Of a stretch of 64,000 nucleotides of DNA, positions 1-9,308 are shown in pieces. The DNA comes from Bradyrhizobium sp. LTSP849 (GTDB taxonomy: Bacteria > Pseudomonadota > Alphaproteobacteria > Rhizobiales > Xanthobacteraceae). Positions within the stretch are counted from its first letter, which is position 1; each line of letters begins with the position of its first letter. The stretch spans positions 199,601-263,600 of the forward strand of contig NZ_JYMR01000055.1 of assembly GCF_000938255.1 (NCBI RefSeq). The letters run 5' to 3'. The translations under genes were made by a program, and so were the position numbers. Under the pieces are notes generated by a model. That model did not search any database. It was not told the DNA's origin and worked only from the letters and a program-made list of their open reading frames with translations.

Positions 1-3000
1 TGCCTGTCCGCCACCAATGCCGGGCGTGTGCTGTCGCTCACGTCGCACGATCGTCTCCTTAATGTCCTGCCGCTGTTTCATGCCCATGGGCTGATCTCCG
101 GCCTGCTGACGGCGCTGGCCGCAGGTTCGAGCGTCATCTGCACCAACGGTTTCGACGCATCGTCCTTCTTTGGCTGGATGCGGACGCTGCAACCGACCTG
201 GTACACGGCCGTGCCAACCATTCATCGCGCGCTACTGACGGCGGCGGAAGCGGACCCGGACCGCGCCAGATCGTCGTCGTTGCGCGTGATCCGCTCGGCT
301 TCGGCCTCGCTTGCGCCTGCCATCCTCAACGGGCTGGAGGCAACGTTCGGCGTTCCCGTGCTCGAGACCTACGGCATGACGGAGGCGGCCTCGCAGATCG
401 CGGCCAATCCGTTCGAGCTGCGCAAGATCGGATCGGTCGGATGCGCCGCTGGTCCCGAGATCGCGATCATGGACGAGGTCGGCCGCGGGCTTGCAAGCGG
501 CGCGCATGGCGAGATCGTGCTGCGCGGGCCGAACATGAGCCGCGGCTACTATAATGACGAGGCGGCAACGCAGACCGCATTCCGCGACGGCTGGTTCCGG
601 ACCGGCGATCTCGGCTATCTCGACGCCGACGGTTATCTCTTCATCGTCGGCCGCATCAAGGACGTCATCAACCGCGGCGGGCAGAAGGTCTCGCCGCTGG
701 AGGTGGAAGAGATCCTGCTGAGCCATCCGGCGGTGCTGGAAGCCGGAGTCTTTGCCGTCCCGCACCCCAAGCTTGGCGAGAACGTCGCCGCCGTCGTGGT
801 GCTGCGGGCGAATTCCGAGGCGAGCTCGGACCAGTTGCGCCAGTTCGCGCGCAAACGACTCGCCGCCTACAAGGTGCCGAGCCTGATCCGCAGCGTAGCG
901 GCGCTGCCGAAAGGCGCCAGCGGGAAGGTCAAGCGCAACGCATTGGCCGAGCTGATTTCGGCCGCAAATGATAGTGACGAAACACACCTGCCCCAAACTG
1001 CGCTGGAGACCCAGATCGCGGACATCTGGGCCAATCTGCTGGAGCTGCCGCAGGTCGGCGTCGATCAGGACGTCTTTGCGCTCGGTGCCGACTCGCTCGC
1101 GGCAACGCAAATGCGTTCACGGCTCCGCGAGCGCTTCAACGTCGACTTCTCGTTCGAGGACATTTTTGACTGCGCCACGGTGTCGGCGCTTGCGGCCCGG
1201 CTGGAAACCGCCGCGGCCCATCGTGGGGCGATGCTGCCGGCCTGGGGCCGGACCGCGACCGATGAGGGAGATGCGCCGCTGTCGTTCCAGCAGCAGCGGA
1301 TGTATGTGCTCTCGCGGCTCGATCCGACGCGTTACAATTATAATGTGGTCGAGGTCGCGCTGCTCAAGGGCCCGATCGACCTCTCCGCGCTTCAGGCAAG
1401 CCTCGCCGCAATCTGCGAGCGCCACGAGGCGCTGCGCTCGGTCTTCATCGAAAGCCAGGGCGAGCCGCTGCAGCGGGTACTTCAGTCTCCGCCGCTCGAG
1501 CGGATCAAGCTCAAGCCTTGCCCCGCGGACAAGCAGGCCACGGTCGTCAGGCGCGAGGCGCTCAAGCTTGCGCAATATCCGTTTGATCTTGCCAGCGAAC
1601 CGCCGCTGAAGGTCACGTTGCTCTCGTTCGACAAGTCGAGCCACGCGCTGGTGGTCAATGTCCACCATCTCGTCACCGACGGATGGTCACAGCGGCTGTT
1701 CTGGGAGGAACTCGCCGCCGAATATTCCGCCGCGCGCAAGGCGAGCGCGCCAGCGCCGCCCTCGCACACCTTCCAATACCGCGATTTTGCGCGCTGGCAG
1801 CAGAGCTGGGCGCAAACGCCGGCGGCGAAAGAGCAGTTCGATTATTGGCGGACGCAACTCGACGGCGTCACCACGCTGCCGCTGCGAACCGACCGGCCGA
1901 GGCCCGAAGTCTGGAGCGGCCAGGGCGCCCGTCACTATCTCGAATTCTCGAAGGCCTTGTCCGCCGATCTGAGGGCGCTGAGCCAGGATCAGGGCGTCAC
2001 ACCCTTCATGACGCTGCTCGCGGTGTTCCAGTGTCTCCTGTTCCGCCACACCTCGCATGAGGACGTGGCGACGGGATCGCTGATCGCCAACCGCAACCAG
2101 ATCGAAAGCGAGCGCCTGATCGGGCTGTTTGCCAATACCCTGATCCTGCGCAACGATTTCGGCGGCGACCCGACCTTCGACGAGCTGCTGCGGCGGGTGC
2201 GCCAGGTCACGCTCGATGCCTATCGCAACCAGGACCTTCCGATCGAGGAAGTCCTGCGCGCGTTGCAGATCGCGCGAAGGACGGATGGCAATCCGCTGTT
2301 CCGGATCATGTTCATCCTCCAGAACGCATCGATCGAGGTCGCGCGCTTCCCAGGCCTATCGACGCGCCGGCTGGAGGTCGACCCAAAAGTCGCACGCTTC
2401 GACATCACGCTCGAGCTGGTCGAGGCCGAAGGCCGTTTCACCGGCTTCTTCGAATACGCCACCGATTTGTTCGACGCGGTGACGATCGAGGACATGGCGG
2501 CGCAGTTCGAGACCCTGCTCAAGGCGGTCATCGCAAATCCGGAGCAGCACATCTCGCGCCTGCCGCTCCTGACGGAGGCGGAACGCCGGCGATTGCTGAC
2601 GAAAGGCACGCCTGCCAATTTCACGACACGCGGCAATCTCTGCGAACGCTTCGACCGGCAGGCGAAGAAGACGCCGAATGCCGTGGCGATATCCGATGGC
2701 CATGTATCCGTGAGCTATCGCGAGCTGGCACGCCATAGCCAGGCCATCGCGCGCTGGCTGGCGCGCGAAGGCGTCGGTGCAGAGACGGTGGTCGCGCTGC
2801 TTGCAGACCGCGGGCCCGATTTGCTTGCCGCAATGATCGCGGTGCAGCGCGTGGGCGCCGCGTTCCTGAACCTCGATCCCGAGCAGCCGCCGTCGCGGCT
2901 CACGACTATCCTCGGATCGAGCTGCACTCGCGTGCTGCTGACGGGGCGTGCGCAGTCCGCCATGGTCGAAGCGCTGCTCGAGCCGCTGGTCGAGCGCATC

Positions 3001-5826
3001 CTGGTGGCCGAGCTCGAAGATGCGATCGCGCTCGGATCGACCAAGCCGGCCCGCGCGGCCCGGCGCGCGGCCTCAAGTCTTGCCTATCTCATCTATACGT
3101 CCGGCTCCTCCGGCGCGCCGAAGGGCGTCATGATCGAGCAGCGCGGGTTGTCGAACCATCTGGCGTCGCTGATTTCAGAGCTCGGCCTGTCGGCCAGGGA
3201 CGTGATCGCCCAGACCGCGCCCCAGAGTTTTGTGATCTCGGTCTGGCAGTTCCTGGCCGGTCCGATGGCCGGCGCACGCGTCCATGTCTGCGGCAATGCG
3301 GTGGTGCAGGACCCGATCCTGCTTGCACGCGAGATCGAGCGCGAGGGCATCACGGTGCTCGAGATTGTCCCGTCGCTGCTCCGCGTGATCCTGGAACGCC
3401 TCGACGAGGCGCCGATGCTGCGCGCCTTCTCCAAGCTGCGGGTCCTGATCTCGACCGGCGAGCCGCTGCCGGTCGACCTCTGCCGTGCCTGGTTCGCCCG
3501 CTGCCCGAAGGTGCCGCTGATCAACGCCTATGGCGCCTCGGAATGCTCCGACGACGTCTCCCTGCATCGGCTGACCAAGGCGCCAGCCGCGACGACAATC
3601 AATGTCCCGGTCGGCACGGCGCTGCCCAACACCCAGCTCTACGTGCTCGATCCAAATCTGGAGCCGCAGCCGGTCGGCGTGGTCGGCGAGCTCTGCATCG
3701 GCGGCGCCGGCGTCGGCCGCGGCTATATCAACGATCCCGCGCAGAGCCGGCAGCGCTTCATCGCCGATCCGTTCGCGCGCCAGGCAGGTCACCGGCTGTA
3801 CCGGACCGGCGACCTCGCCCGCCGCCGCGCCGATGGGACGATCGAATGCCTCGGCCGCGCCGACCACCAGGTCAAGGTCCGCGGCTACCGCATCGAGCTG
3901 AAGGAGATCGAGAACGCGCTCGCCGACCACGAGAGCGTGCGCGCAGGCATCGTCGAGCCGCGTCGCGACAGCAATGGCGATGTCAGGTTGATCGCCCATG
4001 TCATTGCCAAAGCCGGCAGCCAGACCAGCGCCAGCGCGCTGCGCGACTTCCTCAAAAGCCGGTTGCCAAGCCATGCAATCCCGTCCGCATTCCTGTTCCT
4101 GGATCAGGTTCCGCTCAATGCCCATGGCAAGGTCGATCGCTCCGCACTGCTGGCACCCGCGCAACAGGAAACCGCGGGGACCGAGGCGGCCGTGCCGGCA
4201 CGCCGCTTCACCGAAAAGGTGCTGTCCGACATCTGGATCGACCTGCTGAAGGTCGAGAGTCTCGGTATGACCGACAATTTCTTCGACCTCGGCGGCCATT
4301 CGCTGCTGGCGGGCCAGGCGATGGCGCGCGTGGCCCGCGCGCTCGGGGTCTCACTGCCGATCAAGACCATCTTCGAAGCGCCAACGGTCGAGGAGCTTGC
4401 CCGGCGGGTCGATGAAGCTGTGGTAGCGCAACCGCGCAAGCCTCCGACAAGCGTGCCGCGGCTGGCCGACAGCGGACCTCCCACGCTCTCGATCGCGCAG
4501 GACCAGATGATGCGGATCGAGGCGAACCTGCCGGATCTGCCGCTGTTCAACCTGCCCTTCGCCTTCCACCTCGATGGCCCGATCGATCCACGCAAGCTGG
4601 CGCAGGCCATCGACGACATCGTGCGCCGCCACGAATCGTTGCGGACGGCGTTCGGCTGGAGCGGCAAGGAGCCGGTCAGCCGCATCGTCGCGCCCGCTAC
4701 GCTCGGCCCGGTCCTGACCGTCGAGACCATTGGCGATGGGCAGAACCACAACAACAAGCGGCGCAAGGCCCTCGAGCGCAGGAAGATCGAGCTCCTGATC
4801 GAGCAAGAGTCCTATATGCCGGTCGACGCCACAAGGGCACCGCTGCTGCGGGCGCGGCTGCTGCGGCTTCACGCCGAGGATCACATCCTGCTGCTGACAC
4901 TGCATCACGCCATTGCCGATGGCTGGTCGATCGGCGTGCTGTTCGAGGAATTGTCCAACCGTTATGCCGCGCTGGCCGGACACCCGTCCGTCCCCTTGCC
5001 AAAAATGCCGCTCGCCTTCTCGGACGTTGCGCGCTGGCAGCGCTGGTGGTGCGGCACTGATTCGGCCCGGCGGCAGGCCGCCGAGTGGACGGACGCCTTA
5101 CGCGGTGCGGTCCCCGTGTTCGACGGCGAATCAAGCCCGGGCGCGTCCACCGGTCACCATCCGCTCAGCCTGGAGCGCGAGCTGGTCGCCCGGCTCACGG
5201 CCTTTGCGCGTCAACACAATGCCACGCTGTTCATGTGTCTCCTCACTGGCCTGAAAGCCCTGCTGCTGGCGCGGACCGGACGGACGGACATTTCGGTCGC
5301 CACCGCCATGGCCAATCGCAGCCAGCCGGACACCGACCGGATCGTCGGCCCGTTCGAGAACACGGTGATCGTCCGCAGCCGAATCACGCCGGAGCTGTCG
5401 TTCGCGCAGGCCCTGGGTCGGGTGCGCCAGGGCGTGCTCGACGCGCATGCGCGGCAGGAGCTGCCGTTCAACATCCTGGCCGACCATCTCGAGCGAGAGG
5501 GAATTGATCCGTCCTCGCTGCTCCAGGTCTATTTCACCCTGCAAAATCCGCTGCGCCAGCCGCTCGATTTGCCAGATGTCACGGTACGATCGACAGGAAA
5601 CGTCGCGCGCGAGGGCCAGCCGGTGCTGCCGATCGACCAAACCTGGCTATCCCTGATGCTGAAGGAGCGTCCGACCGGCATCACCGGTTCCTGCAATTAC
5701 AAGGGCGACTTGCTCGACGGCGGCATGGTCGGCGCCTGGATTGAGGATCTCGTCGCACTGCTGGCGGCGGCCATCGCCCAACCCAATACGCCGCTCGGCC
5801 GGCTGCTCGATCGGAGAGCGGCATGA
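1..5826 (+). CDS. Non-ribosomal peptide synthetase (5'-truncated by window edge)
   Basis: Partial: the frame is open from base 1 and runs 1941 codons to TGA, so the true start lies upstream. Domain order seen: acyl/oxalyl-CoA-ligase-like adenylation domain (nt 1-950, with YGMTEAA and WFRTGDLGY), carrier domain (Ser codon 1093-1095 in GADSL), condensation domain (about 1270-2560, HHLVTDG at 1663), amino-acid adenylation domain (about 2640-4170, YTSGSSGAPKG, YRTGDLARR), carrier domain (Ser 4300-4302 in GGHSL), and a final condensation domain (4480-5823, HHAIADG at 4903). There is no thioesterase or reductase, so release is probably by condensation onto a free nucleophile or a partner enzyme (inference). 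The second adenylation domain has Val where the usual substrate-binding Asp of motif A4 sits (codon 3232). The product is unknown. A PPTase that could activate the carriers lies just downstream. Confidence 0.93.
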   Translation, partial: CLSATNAGRVLSLTSHDRLLNVLPLFHAHGLISGLLTALAAGSSVICTNGFDASSFFGWMRTLQPTWYTAVPTIHRALLTAAEADPDRARSSSLRVIRSASASLAPAILNGLEATFGVPVLETYGMTEAASQIAANPFELRKIGSVGCAAGPEIAIMDEVGRGLASGAHGEIVLRGPNMSRGYYNDEAATQTAFRDGWFRTGDLGYLDADGYLFIVGRIKDVINRGGQKVSPLEVEEILLSHPAVLEAGVFAVPHPKLGENVAAVVVLRANSEASSDQLRQFARKRLAAYKVPSLIRSVAALPKGASGKVKRNALAELISAANDSDETHLPQTALETQIADIWANLLELPQVGVDQDVFALGADSLAATQMRSRLRERFNVDFSFEDIFDCATVSALAARLETAAAHRGAMLPAWGRTATDEGDAPLSFQQQRMYVLSRLDPTRYNYNVVEVALLKGPIDLSALQASLAAICERHEALRSVFIESQGEPLQRVLQSPPLERIKLKPCPADKQATVVRREALKLAQYPFDLASEPPLKVTLLSFDKSSHALVVNVHHLVTDGWSQRLFWEELAAEYSAARKASAPAPPSHTFQYRDFARWQQSWAQTPAAKEQFDYWRTQLDGVTTLPLRTDRPRPEVWSGQGARHYLEFSKALSADLRALSQDQGVTPFMTLLAVFQCLLFRHTSHEDVATGSLIANRNQIESERLIGLFANTLILRNDFGGDPTFDELLRRVRQVTLDAYRNQDLPIEEVLRALQIARRTDGNPLFRIMFILQNASIEVARFPGLSTRRLEVDPKVARFDITLELVEAEGRFTGFFEYATDLFDAVTIEDMAAQFETLLKAVIANPEQHISRLPLLTEAERRRLLTKGTPANFTTRGNLCERFDRQAKKTPNAVAISDGHVSVSYRELARHSQAIARWLAREGVGAETVVALLADRGPDLLAAMIAVQRVGAAFLNLDPEQPPSRLTTILGSSCTRVLLTGRAQSAMVEALLEPLVERILVAELEDAIALGSTKPARAARRAASSLAYLIYTSGSSGAPKGVMIEQRGLSNHLASLISELGLSARDVIAQTAPQSFVISVWQFLAGPMAGARVHVCGNAVVQDPILLAREIEREGITVLEIVPSLLRVILERLDEAPMLRAFSKLRVLISTGEPLPVDLCRAWFARCPKVPLINAYGASECSDDVSLHRLTKAPAATTINVPVGTALPNTQLYVLDPNLEPQPVGVVGELCIGGAGVGRGYINDPAQSRQRFIADPFARQAGHRLYRTGDLARRRADGTIECLGRADHQVKVRGYRIELKEIENALADHESVRAGIVEPRRDSNGDVRLIAHVIAKAGSQTSASALRDFLKSRLPSHAIPSAFLFLDQVPLNAHGKVDRSALLAPAQQETAGTEAAVPARRFTEKVLSDIWIDLLKVESLGMTDNFFDLGGHSLLAGQAMARVARALGVSLPIKTIFEAPTVEELARRVDEAVVAQPRKPPTSVPRLADSGPPTLSIAQDQMMRIEANLPDLPLFNLPFAFHLDGPIDPRKLAQAIDDIVRRHESLRTAFGWSGKEPVSRIVAPATLGPVLTVETIGDGQNHNNKRRKALERRKIELLIEQESYMPVDATRAPLLRARLLRLHAEDHILLLTLHHAIADGWSIGVLFEELSNRYAALAGHPSVPLPKMPLAFSDVARWQRWWCGTDSARRQAAEWTDALRGAVPVFDGESSPGASTGHHPLSLERELVARLTAFARQHNATLFMCLLTGLKALLLARTGRTDISVATAMANRSQPDTDRIVGPFENTVIVRSRITPELSFAQALGRVRQGVLDAHARQELPFNILADHLEREGIDPSSLLQVYFTLQNPLRQPLDLPDVTVRSTGNVAREGQPVLPIDQTWLSLMLKERPTGITGSCNYKGDLLDGGMVGAWIEDLVALLAAAIAQPNTPLGRLLDRRAA

Positions 5827-5971
5827 CCGGCCGTCGGTCCGTGCCGAACACAGGTTCACTCGCCAAAGCTGTGAATGATCAAGTTGCATCTTGATTATTT
5901 GGCGCTTGCCGCGCAAGATTATTCCTGCGTTTTTGATTTGGACGATTATTTTCAACCGGGGGAGTGTCATT

Positions 5972-6139
5972 ATGGGTTTCATCAAATTTACCAAGGGTAC
6001 CTCGCTGAGCGACAAGGACCGCAAGGCCCTGCAAAAGCTGCTCGCTGCCGAGAAGAAGAAGCTTCAGTCCGCGCTGAAGGACGTCGACGCCAGCCTTTCG
6101 GTGCTGGGCGGGTCGAAGAAGGCCAAGAAGAAAAAGTAA
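5972..6139 (+). CDS. Small Lys-rich hypothetical protein (55 aa)
   Basis: I do not recognise a family. The ORF starts at an ATG 8 nt after a strong purine-rich ribosome-binding site (GGGGGAG, 5957-5963). It encodes a short amphipathic, probably helical protein and ends in a basic tail (KKAKKKK). The 145 bp between the synthetase stop and this start is visibly more AT-rich than its surroundings and may carry its own promoter. The protein is not MbtH-like: it lacks the conserved Trp residues of that family. The upstream in-frame extension to 5891 has no ribosome-binding site and is probably not translated. The basic tail suggests nucleic-acid or membrane-surface binding, but that is a guess. 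Confidence 0.6.
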   Translation: MGFIKFTKGTSLSDKDRKALQKLLAAEKKKLQSALKDVDASLSVLGGSKKAKKKK

Positions 6140-6276
6140 GACTCGTCGGCCGGGACGCCGTACGAATCTTCTCTTCAGACTTCACCTTTCGAACTTGGGC
6201 CGCTCGCCTGTCGAGTTGGGGTCTCGCACAAGCTTGCGCCTGTAAACCGGCCAGCAATCGACAAGAATTCGCCCGG

Positions 6277-6299
6277 GTGGACCGCTAGAAGCGGTCCAC
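6277..6299 (+). terminator. Perfect hairpin, probable terminator
   Basis: A perfect 10-bp stem (GTGGACCGCT / AGCGGTCCAC) with a 3-nt loop lies between the small basic ORF and the PPTase gene. The T content downstream is modest, so it may act as a weak terminator or an mRNA-end stabiliser. Confidence 0.55.
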
Positions 6300-6375
6300 T
6301 CAAGTTGATTCTTGCTCAGTTGATACTTCCGTCAGGGCCGGATTTGGCCTCCGCCTGACGCTATGGGCCCAATTG

Positions 6376-7107
6376 ATGGCAGACACCGGAATTGAACTGT
6401 TTGTCGGACTGATCGAGAGCATTGACACGCCGGGCGCGGTCAGTGCCTGCCGGCGCCTGCTCTCGGTCGACGAACGGATACGCGCCGACCGCTTCATGTT
6501 CGAGCGGCATCAGCGGCAATATATCTTCGCGCACGCCATGTTGCGCCTTGCGCTCTCGCACGCAGAACCTGATGTCGCGCCGACCGACTGGTCCTTTGCG
6601 GCCGGCCGCTACGGCCGGCCCTTTGTCGCAGCGCCTGCCACTTCGACAGCACTGCATTTCAGTCTGTCCCATGCCGACGGCTGTGTCGCCTGCGTCGTAT
6701 CCCGGCATGAGGCCGTCGGCGTCGACGTCGAGACCGTATCGCGACGCGTCGCACCGCTGTCGACCGCGCTTCGCTTCTTTGCGCCGGAAGAGGTGGAGAC
6801 GCTGCGCACACTGCCGGAGCCGGCCGCGATCGAGCGCTTCTTCGACTACTGGACGCTGAAGGAAGCCTATCTGAAGGCCAGGGGTTTCGGGCTCAATCTG
6901 CCGCTCGATGCGTTCGCGATGCAGGTGTCGCGGGAGGCGATCGAGATCAGCTTCAAGCCCGATATCGCCGACGATCCCGCAGGCTGGCGCTTCTCGCTAT
7001 GCTCGCCATCGCCCTCGCATCGTCTGGCGATCGCCGACGGATCGCGCGCGGCCGGCGGCCTTCCCATCACCCGCAACGCCTGGCCGTTCCAGGAAGCGGC
7101 TGAATGA
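6376..7107 (+). CDS. Sfp-type 4'-phosphopantetheinyl transferase
   Basis: Transfers phosphopantetheine from CoA to carrier-domain serines, converting apo- to holo-synthetase. The family signatures are clear: a GVDVE motif (Mg2+ ligands) in the middle and WTLKEAYLKARG about 40 residues later, which matches the WxxKEA core of the Sfp/Gsp group. At 243 aa it is Sfp-sized rather than AcpS-sized. The start could be this ATG or the TTG one codon earlier. It sits 0.5 kb after the NRPS gene and its stop overlaps the next start (ATGA), so its likely partners are the two carrier domains upstream. Function is well supported; the carrier specificity is inferred. Confidence 0.93.
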   Translation: MADTGIELFVGLIESIDTPGAVSACRRLLSVDERIRADRFMFERHQRQYIFAHAMLRLALSHAEPDVAPTDWSFAAGRYGRPFVAAPATSTALHFSLSHADGCVACVVSRHEAVGVDVETVSRRVAPLSTALRFFAPEEVETLRTLPEPAAIERFFDYWTLKEAYLKARGFGLNLPLDAFAMQVSREAIEISFKPDIADDPAGWRFSLCSPSPSHRLAIADGSRAAGGLPITRNAWPFQEAAE

Positions 7108-8084
7108 CGCCCCCGCGGCTGCGCGTCTTTCCCGCGATCTCGCGCAACCGCGATCCCAAAAAATATGTCGGCGAGCTGATGCGGGTGGCAGAGTTCGCCG
7201 ACCGCAACGGCTTTGAGGGCATTCTGCTGTTCGAAGGCAATGACGTGTTCGTCGAGCCCTGGGCGATGGCCCAGCACATGCTGGCAACGACGACGCGATC
7301 TTCGCCGCTGATCGCCGTCAATCCCGTCTACATGCACCCGTTCACCGCGGCGAAATTCGTCTCGTCCTTCGCGCAGCTCTACGGCCGCAAGGTCTATCTC
7401 AACATGATCACGGGAACCGCGGTCAGCGACTTGCAGGGGCTCGGCGACGACCAATCGCATGCCGACCGCTACCTCCGCCTCGGCGAGTTCATCGCGCTGG
7501 TGCGCCAGCTGCTTTCAAGTCCGCGCCCGGTCAATGTCGACGGCCGGTTCTATCGCGCAAGCAATCTGCAACTGCGGCCGCGCCTGCCGGCCGTGCTGAT
7601 GCCGGAGTTCCTGATCGCGGGCCAATCGGAAGCGGCGCAGCGCGTCGCGACGGAGACCGGCTGCATCAAAATGCAGATGCTGCCGCCCGATCTCGATTGC
7701 AGCCTCAACGCGCCCGGAATGAACTTTGGGATTTTTGCGCGCGAGGAAAGCCAAGAGGCGCGGCAGGCGGCGAAGGCGCGCTTCCGCGACAATTCCGACG
7801 ACCGCGAGCTGCTCGCGCTCACGGTGGAGAACAGCGATTCCGTCTGGAAGCGACGGTTGTATGAGGGTCAAAGCGGCGAGCTTCAGGACAATGGCTATTG
7901 GCTGCTGCCGTTCCTGACTTTCCAGGCCGACTGTCCCTACCTCGTTGGCAGCTACAGTGAGATCGGCGCGAAGCTCAGGGAATTTGCGGCCAAGGGCCTG
8001 ACCACAATCATGCTCGACATGGTCGCGGATGACGCAGAGATGCAGCACGTCTGCAAGGCGCTCGCGGCAAGCGGGATGTTTTGA
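7104..8084 (+). CDS. LLM-class (luciferase-like) flavin-dependent monooxygenase
   Basis: A 326-aa TIM-barrel protein of the bacterial luciferase / SsuD alkanesulfonate monooxygenase superfamily. Supporting features are the N-terminal barrel strand with RVAEFADRNGFEGILL, the central LNMITGTAVSDLQGLGD segment (flavin phosphate region), and the FLIAGQSEAAQRVA segment, which corresponds to the conserved AGxS region of SsuD-like enzymes. It uses reduced FMN supplied by a separate reductase, which is not seen nearby. The ATG overlaps the PPTase stop by 4 nt, so the two are translationally coupled. This suggests it hydroxylates the peptide, a precursor or a carrier-bound intermediate. A stand-alone desulfonation role cannot be excluded. 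Confidence 0.88.
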   Translation: MTPPRLRVFPAISRNRDPKKYVGELMRVAEFADRNGFEGILLFEGNDVFVEPWAMAQHMLATTTRSSPLIAVNPVYMHPFTAAKFVSSFAQLYGRKVYLNMITGTAVSDLQGLGDDQSHADRYLRLGEFIALVRQLLSSPRPVNVDGRFYRASNLQLRPRLPAVLMPEFLIAGQSEAAQRVATETGCIKMQMLPPDLDCSLNAPGMNFGIFAREESQEARQAAKARFRDNSDDRELLALTVENSDSVWKRRLYEGQSGELQDNGYWLLPFLTFQADCPYLVGSYSEIGAKLREFAAKGLTTIMLDMVADDAEMQHVCKALAASGMF

Positions 8085-8091
8085 ACGTCTC

Positions 8092-8115
8092 CCTCTCTCC
8101 GGTTGCGGGGAGAGG
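8092..8115. terminator. Hairpin between convergent genes
   Basis: An imperfect inverted repeat (CTCTCC at 8095-8100, GGAGAG at 8109-8114) sits in the 43 bp between the stop codons of the monooxygenase and the deacetylase. There is no long T-run on either strand, so terminator function is only plausible. Confidence 0.35.
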
Positions 8116-8127
8116 CGAAGATGGCGC

Positions 8128-9153
8128 TCAGCGCGCCTCCTCGAAGCCTGCAAGAACCGAGGTCAGGTTGGCGCCCAAAATATCCGAGAGATAGCCGCCC
8201 TCCTGCACGAACACGGTCGGCAGGCCCATCTTCGCAATCGCCTGGCCGATGCGGCGGAAGCCTGGCGTGGTGACGGCGAGACCCTTCAGCGGATCGTGCT
8301 CGGAGGCATCGAGGCCAAGCGCAATGACGAGGGCGCCGGGCGCAAAGGATTCGATCGCCTTGCGCGCGACGTCCAGCGCCTGGATGTAGCCGTCGTCGCC
8401 GGTGCCGATCGCCAGGGGAATGTTGAGATTAGTGCCGAGGCCCGGACCTTCGCCACGTTCATGCGCGTAGCCCCACACATAGGGATAATACGCAACGGGA
8501 TCGGCGTGGATCGACACCGTATAGACATCCGGCCGCGCGTAAAAAATGCCTTGCGTGCCGTTGCCGTGATGGACATCGACGTCGAGGATCACCACGCGCT
8601 CATGCTTGAGCCGCAGATGTGCCGCCGCGATCGCGCTGTTGTTGAGGAAGCAGAAGCCGCCGGCCATGTCGCGATAGGCGTGATGGCCGGGCGGGCGGCA
8701 GAGCGCGTAAGTCGTGTCCTCACCGTCCATCACCATCTGAGCCGCGGTGACGGCAACGTCGGTCGCAGCACATGCCGCGGCCCAGGTGCCGGGGCCGATC
8801 GGTGCGGCAGTATCAGCGGTGTGCCAGCCGAGCTTGCCCACGATATGCGTCGGATAGGTCGCCGCATGCCGCACCGGATGAATATTGCCGATCATCTCCG
8901 GGCCGGAATCGCCGAGTGCTTTCCAGGCATCCCAGGCTTCGCTCAGGAACGACAGATATTCCGGGCTGTGAATGCGCGCGCGTGGGCCTTGCCCGAATTT
9001 GGTCGGCTCGACCAATTGATGCTTGCCGTCCTTCAAGCCCTTCAGCAGACGATCGGCACGCTCGGGTTGCTCGGTGGTGCGCTTGACGACGCCGCGAACC
9101 AGGAAGAATTGCGGATCGTGGCTGCGGTGCAGTTCGGTATGGACGGCTTTCAC
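8128..9153 (-). CDS. Histone-deacetylase-family amidohydrolase (acetylpolyamine amidohydrolase-like)
   Basis: A zinc-dependent deacetylase of the arginase/HDAC fold, 341 aa. All hallmark motifs are present: RPPGHHA (general-base His pair), DVDVHHGNGTQ (zinc Asp and His), GLDASEHDP (zinc Asp region) and QEGGY near the C-terminus. The N-terminal segment (LVRGVVKRTTEQPERADRLL) resembles bacterial acetylpolyamine amidohydrolases, which remove acetyl groups from acetylputrescine or related amines. No signal peptide is seen. It is the last gene of a minus-strand run. A polyamine role would fit the amine-catabolism genes from 13 kb onward, but the substrate is inferred from family resemblance. Confidence 0.9.
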   Translation of the reverse strand: MKAVHTELHRSHDPQFFLVRGVVKRTTEQPERADRLLKGLKDGKHQLVEPTKFGQGPRARIHSPEYLSFLSEAWDAWKALGDSGPEMIGNIHPVRHAATYPTHIVGKLGWHTADTAAPIGPGTWAAACAATDVAVTAAQMVMDGEDTTYALCRPPGHHAYRDMAGGFCFLNNSAIAAAHLRLKHERVVILDVDVHHGNGTQGIFYARPDVYTVSIHADPVAYYPYVWGYAHERGEGPGLGTNLNIPLAIGTGDDGYIQALDVARKAIESFAPGALVIALGLDASEHDPLKGLAVTTPGFRRIGQAIAKMGLPTVFVQEGGYLSDILGANLTSVLAGFEEAR

Positions 9154-9308
9154 TCAAACACTCCGTGGTCGCATGCTCGGCGGCAGCGTAAGCTGGCGCT
9201 CTTTGACGGCGCCACAGATGTCTAAATCCCTGCGGCGGCCAGATGCAAGCAAGAAGAATGCCGTCCCTGCCGGGCTGTTCTGCGCTGGAAGCAAACCGCC
9301 TCTGATGC

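Noticed and set aside
3175..4299. Long open frame on the minus strand inside the NRPS gene (374 codons)
   Set aside because: Antisense frame in a GC-rich gene. The plus-strand frame has clear domain motifs while this one has none and no ribosome-binding site.
5972..6139. MbtH-like NRPS accessory protein
   Set aside because: The sequence has none of the conserved Trp residues of MbtH and a basic C-terminal tail instead.
8029..9225. 398-codon plus-strand frame across the deacetylase gene
   Set aside because: Low-complexity Arg/Ala-rich antisense translation; the minus strand has complete HDAC motifs.
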